A DNA stretch of 64,000 nucleotides from Chionoecetes opilio (GCA_016584305.1 JACEEZ010022981.1:60001-124000); one strand, 5' to 3'. Shown: positions 43,451-54,135, counted from the stretch's first letter. Notes: a model not told the origin generated them from the letters alone. Made by a program: numbers and translations.

Positions 43451-44510
43451 GAGAACCCTACTAGCCAATCACTTTGCCTTCTATCTGAGTGTGCTTAGCC
43501 AGCTTCGACCAACACAAGGCTTAACACTTCTTTGTGAAACAAAAAAAGTGGTCTCTCCCTCCCTCACCAAGCATTTATGGCAAGGATGCCGCTCTCCCCG
43601 CCAAAAGCTGTTTATCACAATTTGATTTCAACGCGGTTTTTGGACCACTTAAAATTTTCGCATGAGAGTGCCTACACCAGTAATCGTTAAGGTGTAGTTC
43701 CGGGACAGGAGTAAAATTTTAATGCAAGCAAAATTTCCCAGGAATAAGGAGAAGAGAAAAAAAAAGGTAAAAAAAGTTTTAACGATTTCATTTTGCTCCA
43801 ATTTATTATGAGTATGTTTACGCAATTTTTATAAAATTTAGATTGCACTAATGTTCGTGAAGATGATGGTTTTCGCGTTCCCAAATATTTTTCGGGTAGT
43901 AGCTAATACCTTTTAATAGTACAACCTTTTAGTGCGGGCGGAGCACTGCCGCCCCCCGCCCCCCGCCAGCCCCCAACCCAAAACCAAAACAACATTCTTA
44001 TCACCCGCATTTAACCCCTTTAGTGCCGCATTTTGTCTTTCCCCGATCGATTCATACACACCTTTCAACATATTATTTCGTAAACCCAATTGTACGTGTT
44101 TGCAAAATGAAACAAGGCTGTATTGCCTTTATAACAGAAGAGAATGTTGGAGAGCCCCCAAAAGCAGTCATAAGGAGGTCAGCCCCTGCCAAGTTTTTAG
44201 CGACTTTAGCCGATGCCCTAATGTACAGGAGCATTAGCTAAAAGGGGGAAAAAAATAGAGAAAGTGATTTTTTTAGGAGCTCCAAAATTTGTATTAATCC
44301 TTATGCAAAGTTCGCAAATTCAACCCGTGGCATTTTATAATTCAAATGGCCCCCCATAAAATAACGATAAAAAGAAAAGTACTATGATCATCCATCCGAG
44401 TTGTAGTAATAAAATTTTTGTGGTACATCTATGTTTTTAGAGTGTACTGAATACAATGGAGCCCTAACAAATATTTTGGTTTAACATTAAAAGCATAAAT
44501 TAAAAAGGTG

Positions 44511-44542
<32 letters not shown>

Positions 44543-44880
44543 TAAAACCCCCAAAATATGGTATGACGTTTCATTTTAATAGCCCAAAATATGTTAATTT
44601 ACAAAACACCCAAAAGAAACACAAATAACCCCCCATATGTTGAAGGAATGTTATCAGTGGTATCCCCTTGCCTGCACATCAAAAAACATGCGAATTTTTA
44701 CAATTGACCCCATGCAAAAAGTGCCACATTTTGGTACACTCCATCCGTGCCTTGTAACAACGACGACTTTCCACACCCCACTTGCAGCCCACAAGATCCA
44801 TTTTTAGTACCTTCTCGGGGGCAACCGGCCTACGGAAGATTGGAACAAGTATCCCCTCTTTACTCCCCCCCCCATATTTT
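43451..44880. other. Poorly resolved spacer
   Basis: No supported gene. A plus frame at 44,023-44,241 contains CIAFITEENVGEPPKAVIRR, which is protein-like but unrecognised. Confidence 0.35.
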
Positions 44881-44888
44881 GGTGGTAG

Positions 44889-46540
44889 CTATTTCCCTGC
44901 CATTTCTGAACAGCATGGGTATGTTCTTAGTAGGAATTGGCAGCTGCGAATTGGAGGGATTTCTCCAACTTGAAACCAGATGAGGATAAGGGGCGCTCTA
45001 CGGTAGTCGGAAGTAATAACTAACGTGTTTTTCAGTGAATTTGACCGGAAGTCCATACAGTTTAGGAGAAACAACTCTCCTATGGTGCATTCATCCCGCT
45101 GCGCAGATGAGAGGAAAACACTCAAACAGTCCCAATTGTCACACTTCGAACAGCGAAAAGGGGCCTTTTTTCCCTTGATTTTATATGGAAGCACAGTATC
45201 ACACAGGATGCATGTACAAACATCAGGGTTTTTTTGATGCAGAAAAGCTTCCGGATTTCCGTTAAAAACACATGCAAAGGGTTTCCCTCCAAGAGCATAT
45301 GAAGATTTATGATTGGGGGGGCTTGTGCGACCCTCCACCCGCAAGTCAGTATCAGTTCCCACGACAACGACGGCGAATTTTATTGGGGGCACCATCTATG
45401 GGAGTTGATGTAATCATGGGATTGATGCAACACCCGTCAGCACTGCAACACTTGTTTGACAAATACCCAAGCCTCATATTTCCTTTAAATTTTTTGGATT
45501 AATCGGTCCTTATTTCCTCCATTTCCAAAGAATGCCCCCTTTTTATGTTTGGTTTTTATTTCCCAAATCAAAGACAATGTCAGGAGAATGTTTGTTGGCT
45601 CTTCGCCCGCGTTTCCGCGTTTTTTTGAGGGCACGCATATCCGTCAAACATACTATACTACCTGGCCCTAGTGAACAAGAAATACGGTCACACACCCGGT
45701 TTTTATGGGGGATCAGAGGCCCTGGCAAACTTGAAGAAGAGGTCCCCATCAAAGGGCGAAACGTGCTTTTCTGGAAAATTTAGATGGCCCTTCATTTTTG
45801 ACTTTAGAACACTAGCAAGGGCACTCTTAGGTTTTCCTCGTGATACCTTTTTCGAATAGGGGGGGTGGGTTTGGAAAAATGGAAGTATTCCTCCACTCAG
45901 AACTCCCCCGGTCACCATGGACCCCCAGAACAATATGTTATATTTCCTCCCCCCAACACCTCGCACAGTGACCTGTTTTTGACCACGATGTGGTCACACG
46001 GTCTTTTCGTTTTAATTTTTGTCCCAAGGTTCGCCAGTCATTTAAAAAAGCAGCCTTTACCCAAAAACAAATGCTTTATTGCTTTTCAACTTGCCAGCAA
46101 AAACACCCCTTGCTACACAGGGCCAGAGATCATGGTCCAATAGAAAAGGGAAAAGTGACTTTTAGCCAGTTTGAGGAAGGTCTCATAGTCTTTAGCACTC
46201 TGGGTGTATGCTAGAGCAGATTACGTGTGGTCAGTGTTGACTGGGATGCGTGAAACATTCCAGGGATCGTAATTTTGGGTGCATCTGGGCATAGCAGCAC
46301 CCCCTTTATGGGTGCTGTTGTAATTCCTCGACCACGAGCCTACCCCCGGAAGTCTTCAGCAACCGCATCAATTCTTGTTCATAGTCGGTCGCTGAAGTTT
46401 TCCCCTCCGAATTTTTTGTTTTGGATGGTTAAAAAAACCCAGCTCGGGAAGTGCAGTACTGGTCTGGGGAATGATATACTTTGTAATTACACTTTGCTAA
46501 ATTTTTTAACTAAAAGAACATGGCAGGGTCCACTGTAATA
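44889..46540 (-). pseudogene. Degraded transposase-like remnant
   Basis: The minus frame at 45,000-45,290 encodes a cysteine pattern, CTCILC, then FRCSKCDNWDCLSVF (C-x2-C ... C-x2-C-x3-C), reminiscent of the C-terminal zinc-binding region of piggyBac transposases. Upstream on the same strand there are protein-like stretches in several frames, broken at homopolymers. The assignment to piggyBac is a guess from the Cys pattern alone. Confidence 0.3.
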
Positions 46541-47168
46541 AGTTTCCAGTTATGCCCTTTGGATTTTTAACCATTTTTCGCAAATTTTTAATACGGCATC
46601 TCAATTGAAAATGCCCCCAGGTTTTAATTTTCAGAACTTTTCACAGGGACATGTTATGGTTTATGGAGCTCCCCTGAAAAATCAGTTTTTTTTTATTTTT
46701 GTCTAGGTTTTCGTTAAATTTTTACTAAGCTCCTGTACATAAAGGGGGATTCTCGACAGCATAGCGGGGGGGGGGCTTTTTTTCCTTACCACAGGCGCCC
46801 TAGGGATAGGGCGCCCCATCGCTTCAGCATCTGGCCCCAGTCGCACCAACCCCGGAGGGGCGAGGGGGGTCGAAGGGGGACTGGTGAGGGGGAAGTGGTG
46901 TTTGTTAGACAGCAAAGGGTTAAAGGGGGGGGGAAAAAAGTAATTAACGGAGAAATAAAGAAAAAAAATACTCTGCCCCCAACCCTGGGGGGGCAAAGGT
47001 TTACCCTGTACATACGCGTGGCCTCAGTGCTCATCCTTGGCTTTGGGCTGTGGTGGGGGTATGTATGCATGGGGGGGGTACTGGAAATTTGTGAAGAAAA
47101 TGTTGTTAATATAGAATAGCAGGGAAGAGGGTGGAAAAAAGTGTACTGTGTAATTTTGAAGAAAAATT
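46541..47168. other. Poorly resolved spacer
   Basis: No gene recognised; G and C runs dominate 46,760-47,000. Confidence 0.4.
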
Positions 47169-47372
47169 GTAACCCTTTTAGGGCCCCGAAGTAATTTCCC
47201 TTGTAATTGGGATACCCTTAGACGATTTTGGACTATAACAATATTTTATAGCATGACCGTTTTGTATCCTGTCCACTAACATGTGGTATATTCATGACTT
47301 TCGAATTTTATGGGCCGACAACATGCACTTTTTTAAAAGCAAAAGGGAAAGATCTGGGCGTGAAGGGGTTTA
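47169..47372 (+). mobile_element. TTAACCCC MITE copy
   Basis: Aligns with 20,105-20,314: TTAGACGATTTT, TGTCCACTAACATGTGGTAT and GATCTGGGCGTGAAGGGG. Slightly distorted. Confidence 0.75.
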
Positions 47373-47552
47373 GAAAAATCACCGTTTTCAAGGCATCCCA
47401 TGGAGTTTAGAGGCATTTAAAAAAAAGATATACATAACAAACCATGGAAGTGATGTAAAAGTAACTAACAGTTATCAACGACCTTTACAATGCCACGAAT
47501 AATTAAAAAAAAAAAAAATAAAAAAAAAAAGTTTTGGGAGAGTCCTCGAACT

Positions 47553-47758
47553 TGAACCCCTTCACGCCCCCGAGTTTTTCCTTGGCTATAAAAATATCTG
47601 TTGTGAGCCATAAAATTACGAAAAGTAATGAATTAACCCCGTAGTTTGTGGGCAAGGATACTAAAAAGGCATACTATAAAACGTTGCTTAATTCACTAAA
47701 AACATCTAATGCACCCAAATTACAACGGAAATTACGTTCTGGGCCCCAAGGGGGTTAA
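47553..47758 (-). mobile_element. TTAACCCC MITE copy, inverted
   Basis: Inverse of the previous MITE, from AACCCCTTCACGCCC to GGGCCCCAAGGGGGTTAA. The pair of opposite copies 180 bp apart could form a large hairpin. Confidence 0.75.
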
Positions 47759-48129
47759 CATCTTCCAGTTAACCAGCCCGCAAGAAGGAAGCCCCCCCCC
47801 CCGGCCAGGGGGGGAAAAGGGGGGGGGCAGTGCAATTATGTGTGGGAGGGGATACACCGAAACAATAAACCAAATCAATTTAATATTTTTATTATCCTGT
47901 CTTTAAAGTAATCGTCCAGACCATTTCATCATTTCCTGTTGATTTTAGTTTGAGTATAGCCATTATCGAGTGTTCAACAATTGTTGTCATTCTTGCATCC
48001 AGTCAGCCGTTTTTGAATAATCTGAATCAAAATCTGTTTAAATTTCCCAAGCTTCGAAAACGCTCAGGCAACGGAGCGAGCGCCCCCCCCCCCTTTGGGA
48101 CGTAGAAAAGGGGGGCTCCCTTTCCCCCG

Positions 48130-49063
48130 TACTGTGGTTGTGTGTAGAGTGTTTGTGGTGTGGTGAGTGTGTTTGTGGTGGTGTGTGTGTGTTTGTGTGT
48201 GTTTTTGTGTGGAGTGTGTTGTGGGTGTTGTGTGTATGGCGTAGTAGTGTGTGGTGGTAGCAGGTGTGGGGTGTGGTGTGTTGTGTGTGTGTGGGGTGTG
48301 TTGTGGTAGTTTTTTTTTGTGTGTGTGGTGTTTGTGTGTGTGTAGTACTGTTTTTGGTGCAGTAGGTTTTTTTGTGGTGTGTAGTGTGTTTTTGTGTGGG
48401 GTAGAGTGTTTGTGTGTGTGTAGTAGTGTTTTTGGTGTGTGTGTAAGTATTTTGTGTTGGGGTGGGTGTGTGGGGTGTTTTTTGTGTGTGTAGTAGTGTT
48501 TGTGTTGTGTGTGTGTGTGTGGTGGTGTGTGGTTGTAGTAGTGTTTTTGTGTGTTGGGGTGGTGTGGTGTGTGTGTGTGTAGTAGTGTTTGTGTGTGTGG
48601 TAGTAGGTTTTTTTGTTTTGTGGTGTGGGTAGTAGGTTTTTGGGTGGTGTGTGTGAGTGTGTTGTGGTGTTTGTGTGTGTGGTAAATGTTTGGGTGTTGA
48701 GTTTTTTTTTTCTGTGTGGGAAGGCTTTGTCGTGGTGTTGTGGTGTGTGGTGTGGTGGTGGGGTGTGGGGTGTGTGTGTGTGTGTGTGTAGTTTGTTGGG
48801 TGTGTTGTAGTAGTGTTTGTGTTGTTTTTTTGTAGTTTTGTGGTGTATAGGTTTGTGTTTTTGTGTGTGTATAGTGTTTGTGGTGTGTATGTGTGTAGTA
48901 GTGTTTTTGTGTGTGTTGTAGTAGTGTTTGTGTGTGTAGTAGTGTTTTTGTGTATGTAGTAGTGTTTGTTGTGTGTAGTAGTGTTTGTGTGTGTTGTAGA
49001 ATTTTGTGTGTGGTTGTAGTGTTTTTTTGTGTGTGTGTAGAATGTTTGTGTGTGTAGTAGTGT
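48130..49063. repeat. GT / GTAGTAGTGTTT minisatellite
   Basis: About 930 bases of (GT)n with a recurring GTGTGTGTAGTAGTGTTT unit of about 20 bases. The long minus-strand frame of Thr, His and Pro is an artefact apart from its first 40 or so codons. Confidence 0.95.
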
Positions 49064-49065
49064 TG

Positions 49066-49270
49066 AACCTCAGCAGGCTCCGCTAACACCTGTTCATCCA
49101 CCTCGTACTCTGGCTCAAACATATAGGGTTGGGCTCCCATCACAATCTGGTTCGTTTTCCTCATATACGCGAGCAGCGTCATTTAGTTCGGTCTCAGATT
49201 AAGCATCGTACTCTAGATCTATCAAAGCGACAGATTCACTGTCTGACACCTAAGTACAATCGCTCATCAT
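49066..49270 (-). pseudogene. Acidic YMFEPE-motif exon, broken
   Basis: The minus strand opens with ATG ATG at 49,270 and reads one frame with two stops: MMSDCT, stop, VSDSESVALIDLEYDA, stop, SETELNDAARVYEENEPDCD, GSQPYMFEPEYEVDE. It then runs into the GT minisatellite. The acidic Ser-rich start and the PYMFEPE motif resemble the N-terminus of transposon-encoded proteins annotated as P2X7-like in fish and invertebrates, which carry a Cys-rich ballast-type domain downstream. That domain is absent here. Its place inside a TTAA-flanked element supports a mobile-element origin. Confidence 0.5.
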
Positions 49271-49515
49271 AACATTTGCCGACAGTTCTCACAGAGTCAG
49301 ACGAGTGTTGTTTACATTGGAGCGTCCCTTTTGTGACGTCATCAATAACATGCGTAGCCCTGTTGGAGGAAAGATTTTTTTTTTCGCGCGCTTTTTACAA
49401 AAGTCGTGTTTTTACGGAAATAAGGCCTGGAAATCGATTATTTTTGGTGGATTAGGTGTTTTGAATGTACATTCAACATAATTAGGCAAAAAAAAATTGG
49501 GTCTGGACGACTACT

Positions 49516-49864
49516 TTAAGAGAAGAGTAGGTAGTCTCACCATGGCATGGCTATCATAAGATCTTCACCTCTTAAAATTTTTGTCAAATTTTTCTAATGA
49601 GTAGAGTCGACTATATCATTATATCATTACATACATACACACATACACACATTACACCCACCCACCCACCCACCCACCCATACTTCTTTAATAACTCATC
49701 AACTGATGTATTTCTTTGCCCTGTTTCCCGGGTGCATTTTTTCTATCCTAAAAGAATCAAAACATTTCCGTGTGTGGTAATTACGTTGTGTATTTTACCC
49801 CTAAAGACGACATTTCTACGTGACCCATGCAAGCAAGTCTTCGCTGCAGGAAATACCACGCACT

Positions 49865-49866
<2 letters not shown>
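49516..49866. other. Spacer, no gene seen
   Basis: Includes a short CCCA run near 49,656-49,680. Confidence 0.5.
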
Positions 49867-49952
<86 letters not shown>

Positions 49953-49960
49953 GAGAGAGG
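49867..49960. repeat. GA microsatellite
   Basis: About 45 GA dinucleotides with one GC interruption. Confidence 0.97.
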
Positions 49961-50081
49961 TATTAGTAGTGTTGAGAAAAAAACGGGAAAGGGAAGAGAA
50001 AATAAAATGAGAGAGAGAGACTAACCACATTTTCTCTAGTTTTAGAATCTGCTTGAATCTAAAAAAAATCCATGAAATTAA

Positions 50082-50378
50082 CTCCGTAGTGTAGTGGTTA
50101 GCACGCTGGGTTCACAACCGAGAAGTCCCGGGTTCGATCCCCGGGAAAAAGCTGGGCGGTCTGCTTACAACCCGAGCCCCTGTCCACCCAGCAGTGAATG
50201 GGTGTGGGGTGTTAGCCGGGGGTTTGTGACCCGCCTCCCGGGGTGGTGGCTTCCCCCAACACTAACCACTAAGCAGGAAGGATTACATGTAGCTAGGGAG
50301 ACGGGGCCATACCAGCGTAGTTCAGGCCCTGCAAAACACTACTAGGTGAATACACACACACACACACACACACACACC
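50082..50378 (+). mobile_element. tRNA-Val-derived SINE with CA tail
   Basis: The head is tRNA-like: TAGTGTAGTGGTTAGCACG (A-box region), an anticodon loop TTCACAA giving CAC (Val), and a perfect B box GGTTCGATCC in a paired T arm. A body of about 220 bp and a (CA)n tail follow. Other copies are at 27,055-27,215, 39,838-39,945 and 40,850-41,030. The tail ends about 5 bp from the splice donor of the next exon. It is not a functional tRNA gene: the acceptor stem is not paired. Confidence 0.85.
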
Positions 50379-50383
50379 CCTAC

Positions 50384-50482
50384 CTTGGTTTTCTCATGGT
50401 CACCCAGGCAGTCTTTCAGCAGGTTGTCGCAGTGCAGTTCCTTGCCGACAAACCACAGCTGCGTCAGGGCCGGATCCAACAC
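50384..50482 (-). CDS. CFAP298: Internal exon of CFAP298-like gene
   Basis: A 99-base exon (33 codons, phase 0) on the minus strand, bounded by an acceptor TTTCAG and a donor AAG-GTAGGG. It reads VLDPALTQLWFVGKELHCDN then LLKDCLGDHEKTK. The pattern QLW..GKEL....L.D..G..EKTK matches the C-terminal half of CFAP298 (C21orf59/Kurly), a conserved cytosolic protein needed for assembly of dynein arms in motile cilia. Other exons would lie outside the visible part or within unrecognised introns. An isolated retained or processed fragment is possible, but both splice sites argue for a real gene. Confidence 0.6.
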
Positions 50483-50494
50483 CTGAAACATGGA

Positions 50495-50935
50495 TATTTT
50501 GTATAAATGTACGAATAGGCTATTTTCTCGGTTATTTACCAATCAATATTTTATTTGCTTTACGCCAAATGATCTACTGCATATTTACTTCTCTATTCAT
50601 GTTGCACGAATCTGCCATAGTTTTTTTGTTATTGAAAAAAACGTGATTTAAAAAAAAATCAAGGCATACATATTAGTACATACCCCTTGCAAAATGTGCA
50701 ATATTTTATGAAAAATTTATTTGCTTGAAAATTAGTTGCTAGCAGTTATCGGGCATGCTGAACACGAATCTGGAGTCAGTTTTCAGTTACAATGATTAGA
50801 AGTCCCTATTTCAGCCAATTCACAATGACATGATACTTCCAGATATAAAAACCACAAATTAGACAAAACTTACTACAAGACATAAAAATATGATAGGCAT
50901 TGCTAGATTAATCATTATTTCAATATAATGATAGT
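50495..50935 (+). repeat. 440-bp direct repeat, copy 1
   Basis: ATTTTGTATAAATGTACGAA through TAGATTAATCATTATTTCAA recurs at 51,788-52,215 with small indels, including TATCGGGCATGCTGAACACG. No coding sequence. Confidence 0.9.
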
Positions 50936-51096
50936 TCGGACTATCGGCTAATTCGACCCAGGTCTCCCCCCAATTAGTTCAAATTAGAGAGAGTTTACTG
51001 CAATTTCTATTTTTTGTTCTTAGGTTCAGTCTAACTTGTGATTTTCAAAGTAAAACTGCTTTAAACTAGAAGTATGATATATTACTATGCGTGACA

Positions 51097-51360
51097 GAGG
51101 AAGCCAGCAGTCACCGCGCAAGGAGCTGCTGGTGGGATAACACGCCAACCCCCGTGGCAGCGGGCCATGCATGCCCCCCCACGGTTCCTCTTCCCACCTC
51201 CTTCCCCGCCGCTCAGCCTATAAGTGCTGCGCCCCCTCCCATTGTCCCTCGACTTTCACCTATGGGCATATTGTCCCTCGACTTACACCTATGGGCCGCC
51301 ATCAGGTGAAGGGCCCATGTTACCTGTAAACACAGGTGACAATCTACAACAACAACAACA
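51097..51360 (+). mobile_element. SINE-like retroposon with perfect 13-bp TSD
   Basis: Flanked by ACTATGCGTGACA at 51,084-51,096 and again at 51,361-51,373. The body is 264 bp, carries a duplicated ATTGTCCCTCGACTT block, and ends in an AAC repeat (CTACAACAACAACAACA). This is a target-primed retroposon with a trinucleotide tail. The family is unknown to me. Confidence 0.85.
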
Positions 51361-51373
51361 ACTATGCGTGACA

Positions 51374-51787
51374 ATCCTATAGAGTTCGTCCCTTCCCCTA
51401 CACTGAGGTGGCAACACTAGTCTCTGCATAACACTGACCTATCATGAACGCTTTCTGAATTATAAACTTATATATTTACTATAACGCGTTCAGCTCACAA
51501 CTTGTTTCTCACACAGCCACACTTACCCATCAAAAGTTATTGTAAATGGATGGATCTACAATTGTATCCCCGGCATTTCCAAATTCCAAATCTATCGGAA
51601 AAAATATTTTCGGATTTCAGGCTGCTCAAAAATAATCCAAAATTGACGAAAATCAGGTTTTTGTTATTTTGCTGCATAGCTATAAGTTAGAAGAAAACTT
51701 ATCGAAGTAACAAAGGTTCATCTTGAGGTGTTCTACATGACGCAGTAATCGGCTTGTCAAAACACCTCATATGATTGTCGAGAAAAT
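51374..51787. other. Spacer, no gene seen
   Basis: AT-rich, with no recognisable element. Confidence 0.5.
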
Positions 51788-52215
51788 TTATATTTTGTAT
51801 AAATGTACGAATATGCTATTTTCTTGGTTATTTACCAATCAATATAGTTTTGCTTTACGCCAAATGATAGCCCTTGATCCACTTCATACTTAATTTTTTA
51901 CCCCTTGCATTTATCTGCCATAATTTTTTAGTTATTGAGAAAAACGTGATTTAAAAAAAAAATCAAGGCTTGCCAAATTTGCAATATTTTAAAAAAATAG
52001 ATTTGCTTGAAAATAAGTTCCTAGCAATTATCGGGCATGCTGAACACGAATCTGGAGTCATTTTTCAGTTACAATGATTAAAAGTCCCTATTTCAGCCAA
52101 TTCACAATGACATGATACTTCCAGATATTCCTTAAAAACCACAAATTAGACAAAACTTTCTACAAGACATAAAAATATGATAGGCATTGCTAGATTAATC
52201 ATTATTTCAATACAA
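51788..52215 (+). repeat. 440-bp direct repeat, copy 2
   Basis: Second copy of 50,495-50,935. The presence of the retroposon at 51,097 between the copies but not in either copy shows that the two events are separate. Confidence 0.9.
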
Positions 52216-52635
52216 CGATCAGTATTGTTATTTTCAGGATCAGTATTAGTATTATTAATCCCTATTTGAGCCACCCATGGGATTGTCAAAGTAGCTTATA
52301 AAAACCTAGGAATATTATAGCAATCCTATGGGACTTTTAATGCCCTCCCATGACTCCTGTAGGATGCGTGAAGGAGCGAAGATCGAGGCCCGTGAAGAAC
52401 GCTGAAGGATTGTATACAAAGCGAAGGATACTTTAAAAAAAAAGTTCTTTCTTCTCCTCCTTCCTCCTCCTCCTCTCCTCCCTTCCTTGTCCCACCTCCT
52501 TCCTCCTCCTCCTCTCCTCCCTTCCTTGTCCCACCTCCTTCCTCCTCCCTCTCCCGCCTTCTTCCTCCGCCTATCATATTTATACGATAATTATCATGTA
52601 TCAGATCACGCTGGGCAGCCGCGGCACCGCATGGG
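52216..52635. other. Spacer with CCT-rich tract
   Basis: TTCCTCCTCC repeats at 52,450-52,565. Frames there are Pro/Ser or Glu/Gly artefacts. Confidence 0.55.
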
Positions 52636-53544
52636 AGAGCTCGAACTCCCACTAGCCCGCTGCTACGGCCGCCGCTGCCGTTCACCGCCCAACAATGACG
52701 TCACAAAAAAGTCGACCACACCGCCGTACCGCTGTACGGCTGCCGTACAAAGTTAAGGCCGGTTCCCATCAGCCCGCTTGTACGGCCGTCTTACAACAAC
52801 ACCGCTCAACAATGACGTCACCATCATCACCGCTTGAGTGGTATTTGTGGTAACTGGGCACAGTTGGCAACTCCGCTCGAGCGGAAAACCGCCGAGCGGG
52901 AGAGATGACTTGAATTTAACTTTGTACGGCGGCCGTACAGCGGTACGGCGGTGCGGTAGACTTTGTTGTGACGTCATTGTGACGTCTTTGTTGTTGTATG
53001 GCGACCGTACAAGCGGGAAGGTGGGAACCGGGCTGCAAGATCAAGTCATCTCTCCCGCTCGGCGGTGTCCGCTGGAGTGGAGGTGCAAACTGTGCCCAGT
53101 TAAGGCGGCGTCACACTAGCACTTTTTCCGTCTAGTTTTTTCTGCAACTTTCTCATAACTAACAATTTTCTGACTGCAAGCCGTCACACACACACAAATT
53201 TTTTCGCCTGCACTAACCCGTCAGCTGTTGCATGTAAACAAACAAGGCTCCGACGCCAGGGCAGCTATTGCTGGTATACACTTAATTTTGTGTATTATTT
53301 TTCAGTAGTAGACCTAATATCGACCTAGATAAGACCTAGAATATCAAGGCCTCTTGGTGTACAAGTCTCGGGGGTCCCAGAGACAAGCTAGAGGGTGGCC
53401 ACGCGTATGCATTCAACGAGAAAATTTTTCTGAGCTACCTACGTGTCCACAGCATTTTCGTCTATAATCTTTAAATTGAAGTCTGAAGAGTGAAAAAACA
53501 AATTTTGAGTGTGTCTTGAAAAAGAAAAACAACGAGCTTGACAA

Positions 53545-53640
53545 CGACCTACAAAAACGATAATAAGCAGAAAAGGTCACAAGAAGAAGAAGAAAAACAA
53601 CAATCGAGTCATGCGAGAGACTGTTGGCTGTTATATAGAA
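53545..53640 (+). pseudogene. Harbinger-type coding fragment
   Basis: The plus strand reads DNKQKRSQEEEEK, QQSSHARDCWLLYRTGF and stop. The first part matches 55,601-55,822 on the minus strand. The second part, a basic/aromatic RDxWLLYR stretch, resembles the region just ahead of the catalytic domain of PIF/Harbinger transposases (WVRDWLL.R type). The frame is interrupted upstream. The assignment is supported by the TTA-flanked element around it but remains tentative. Confidence 0.4.
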
Positions 53641-53860
53641 CCGGCTTTTAAAAGTATCTACATGTACAATAGTCACGTTTAATATTTTTAATACTTTCAA
53701 ATGTATTGAATTATAATTTGCAAAAAATTACTGATTTATATCGAATATCTTTAAAGTAATCACTATGGATTTTGATTTGACAAGAAAAGTTGACTTCAAC
53801 TTCCATATAAAGGGACGATCACGATCGACTGACTCAGACTGATTGATTCAGACGGACTAA

Positions 53861-53925
53861 CTAGTCAGAGCGAGAAAAAACTAGTCAGAGCGAGAAGAAA
53901 CTAGTCAGAGCGAGAAAAAACCAAC
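53861..53925. repeat. Three 20-bp subterminal repeats
   Basis: AACTAGTCAGAGCGAGAAAA occurs three times in tandem just inside the right end of the Harbinger-like element, a typical position for transposase-binding sites. Confidence 0.85.
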
Positions 53926-54066
53926 GGAGATCGTCTAACTAGACGGAAAAAGTGCTAGTGTGACGCCGCCTTTACCAACCACTACAACCACTCAAGCGGT
54001 GATGGTGGTGACGTCACTGTTGGACGGTGAACGGCAACGGCGGCCGTAGAAGCTGCTAGTGGGAAC

Positions 54067-54067
54067 C

Positions 54068-54135
<68 letters not shown>

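Larger units (their letters stand above)
47907..49515. mobile_element. TTAA-flanked element with GT minisatellite
   Basis: The TIRs are AGTAATCGTCCAGACC on the left and, read inward, AGTAGTCGTCCAGACC on the right. TTAA lies directly outside both ends (47,903-47,906 and 49,516-49,519), the target duplication of Kolobok and piggyBac elements. The interior holds a GT-rich minisatellite and a broken minus-strand exon. No transposase is visible. Confidence 0.7.
53103..53971. mobile_element. Harbinger-like element, TTA target site
   Basis: Perfect inverted ends start AGGCGGCGTCACACTAGCAC and continue TTTTTCCGTCTAGTT, with TTA on both sides (53,100-53,102 and 53,972-53,974). Its target is known: the uninterrupted sequence survives inverted in the left arm of the surrounding element at about 52,845 (GTAACTGGGC, inverse GCCCAGTTAC). 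Inside are a coding-like module and three subterminal 20-bp repeats. No full transposase is present. Confidence 0.85.
52636..54062. mobile_element. Interleaved Harbinger-type MITE nest
   Basis: Several inverted pairs interleave. CACTAGCCCGCTGCTACGGC (52,638) pairs with the right end near 54,062. GTACCGCTGTACGG (52,725) pairs with CCGTACAGCGGTAC (52,931). GGTTCCCATCAGCCCGC (52,760) pairs with GGTGGGAACCGGG near 53,020. ACTGGGCACAGTTGG (52,853) pairs with AACTGTGCCCAGT (53,088). TTA lies beside the inner ends. The TIRs share a GG(C)CCGGTTCC core with the Harbinger-like element at 20,550. Details of order are approximate. Confidence 0.7.

Noticed and set aside
44023..44241. 72-residue frame with ITEENVGEPPKAVIRR
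   Set aside because: It looks somewhat protein-like but lies in poorly resolved sequence, is unrecognised and has no supporting signals.
48064..49182. 372-residue minus-strand frame
   Set aside because: Only the first 40 or so codons are protein-like; the rest is GT minisatellite. The true coding relic extends upstream in the same frame and contains stops.
50082..50154. Functional tRNA-Val gene
   Set aside because: A box, B box and a CAC anticodon are present, but the acceptor stem does not pair and the body continues as a repeated SINE.
52487..53119. Frames of 73-93 residues across the MITE nest
   Set aside because: They cross TIRs and target sites of several elements and cannot be one gene.
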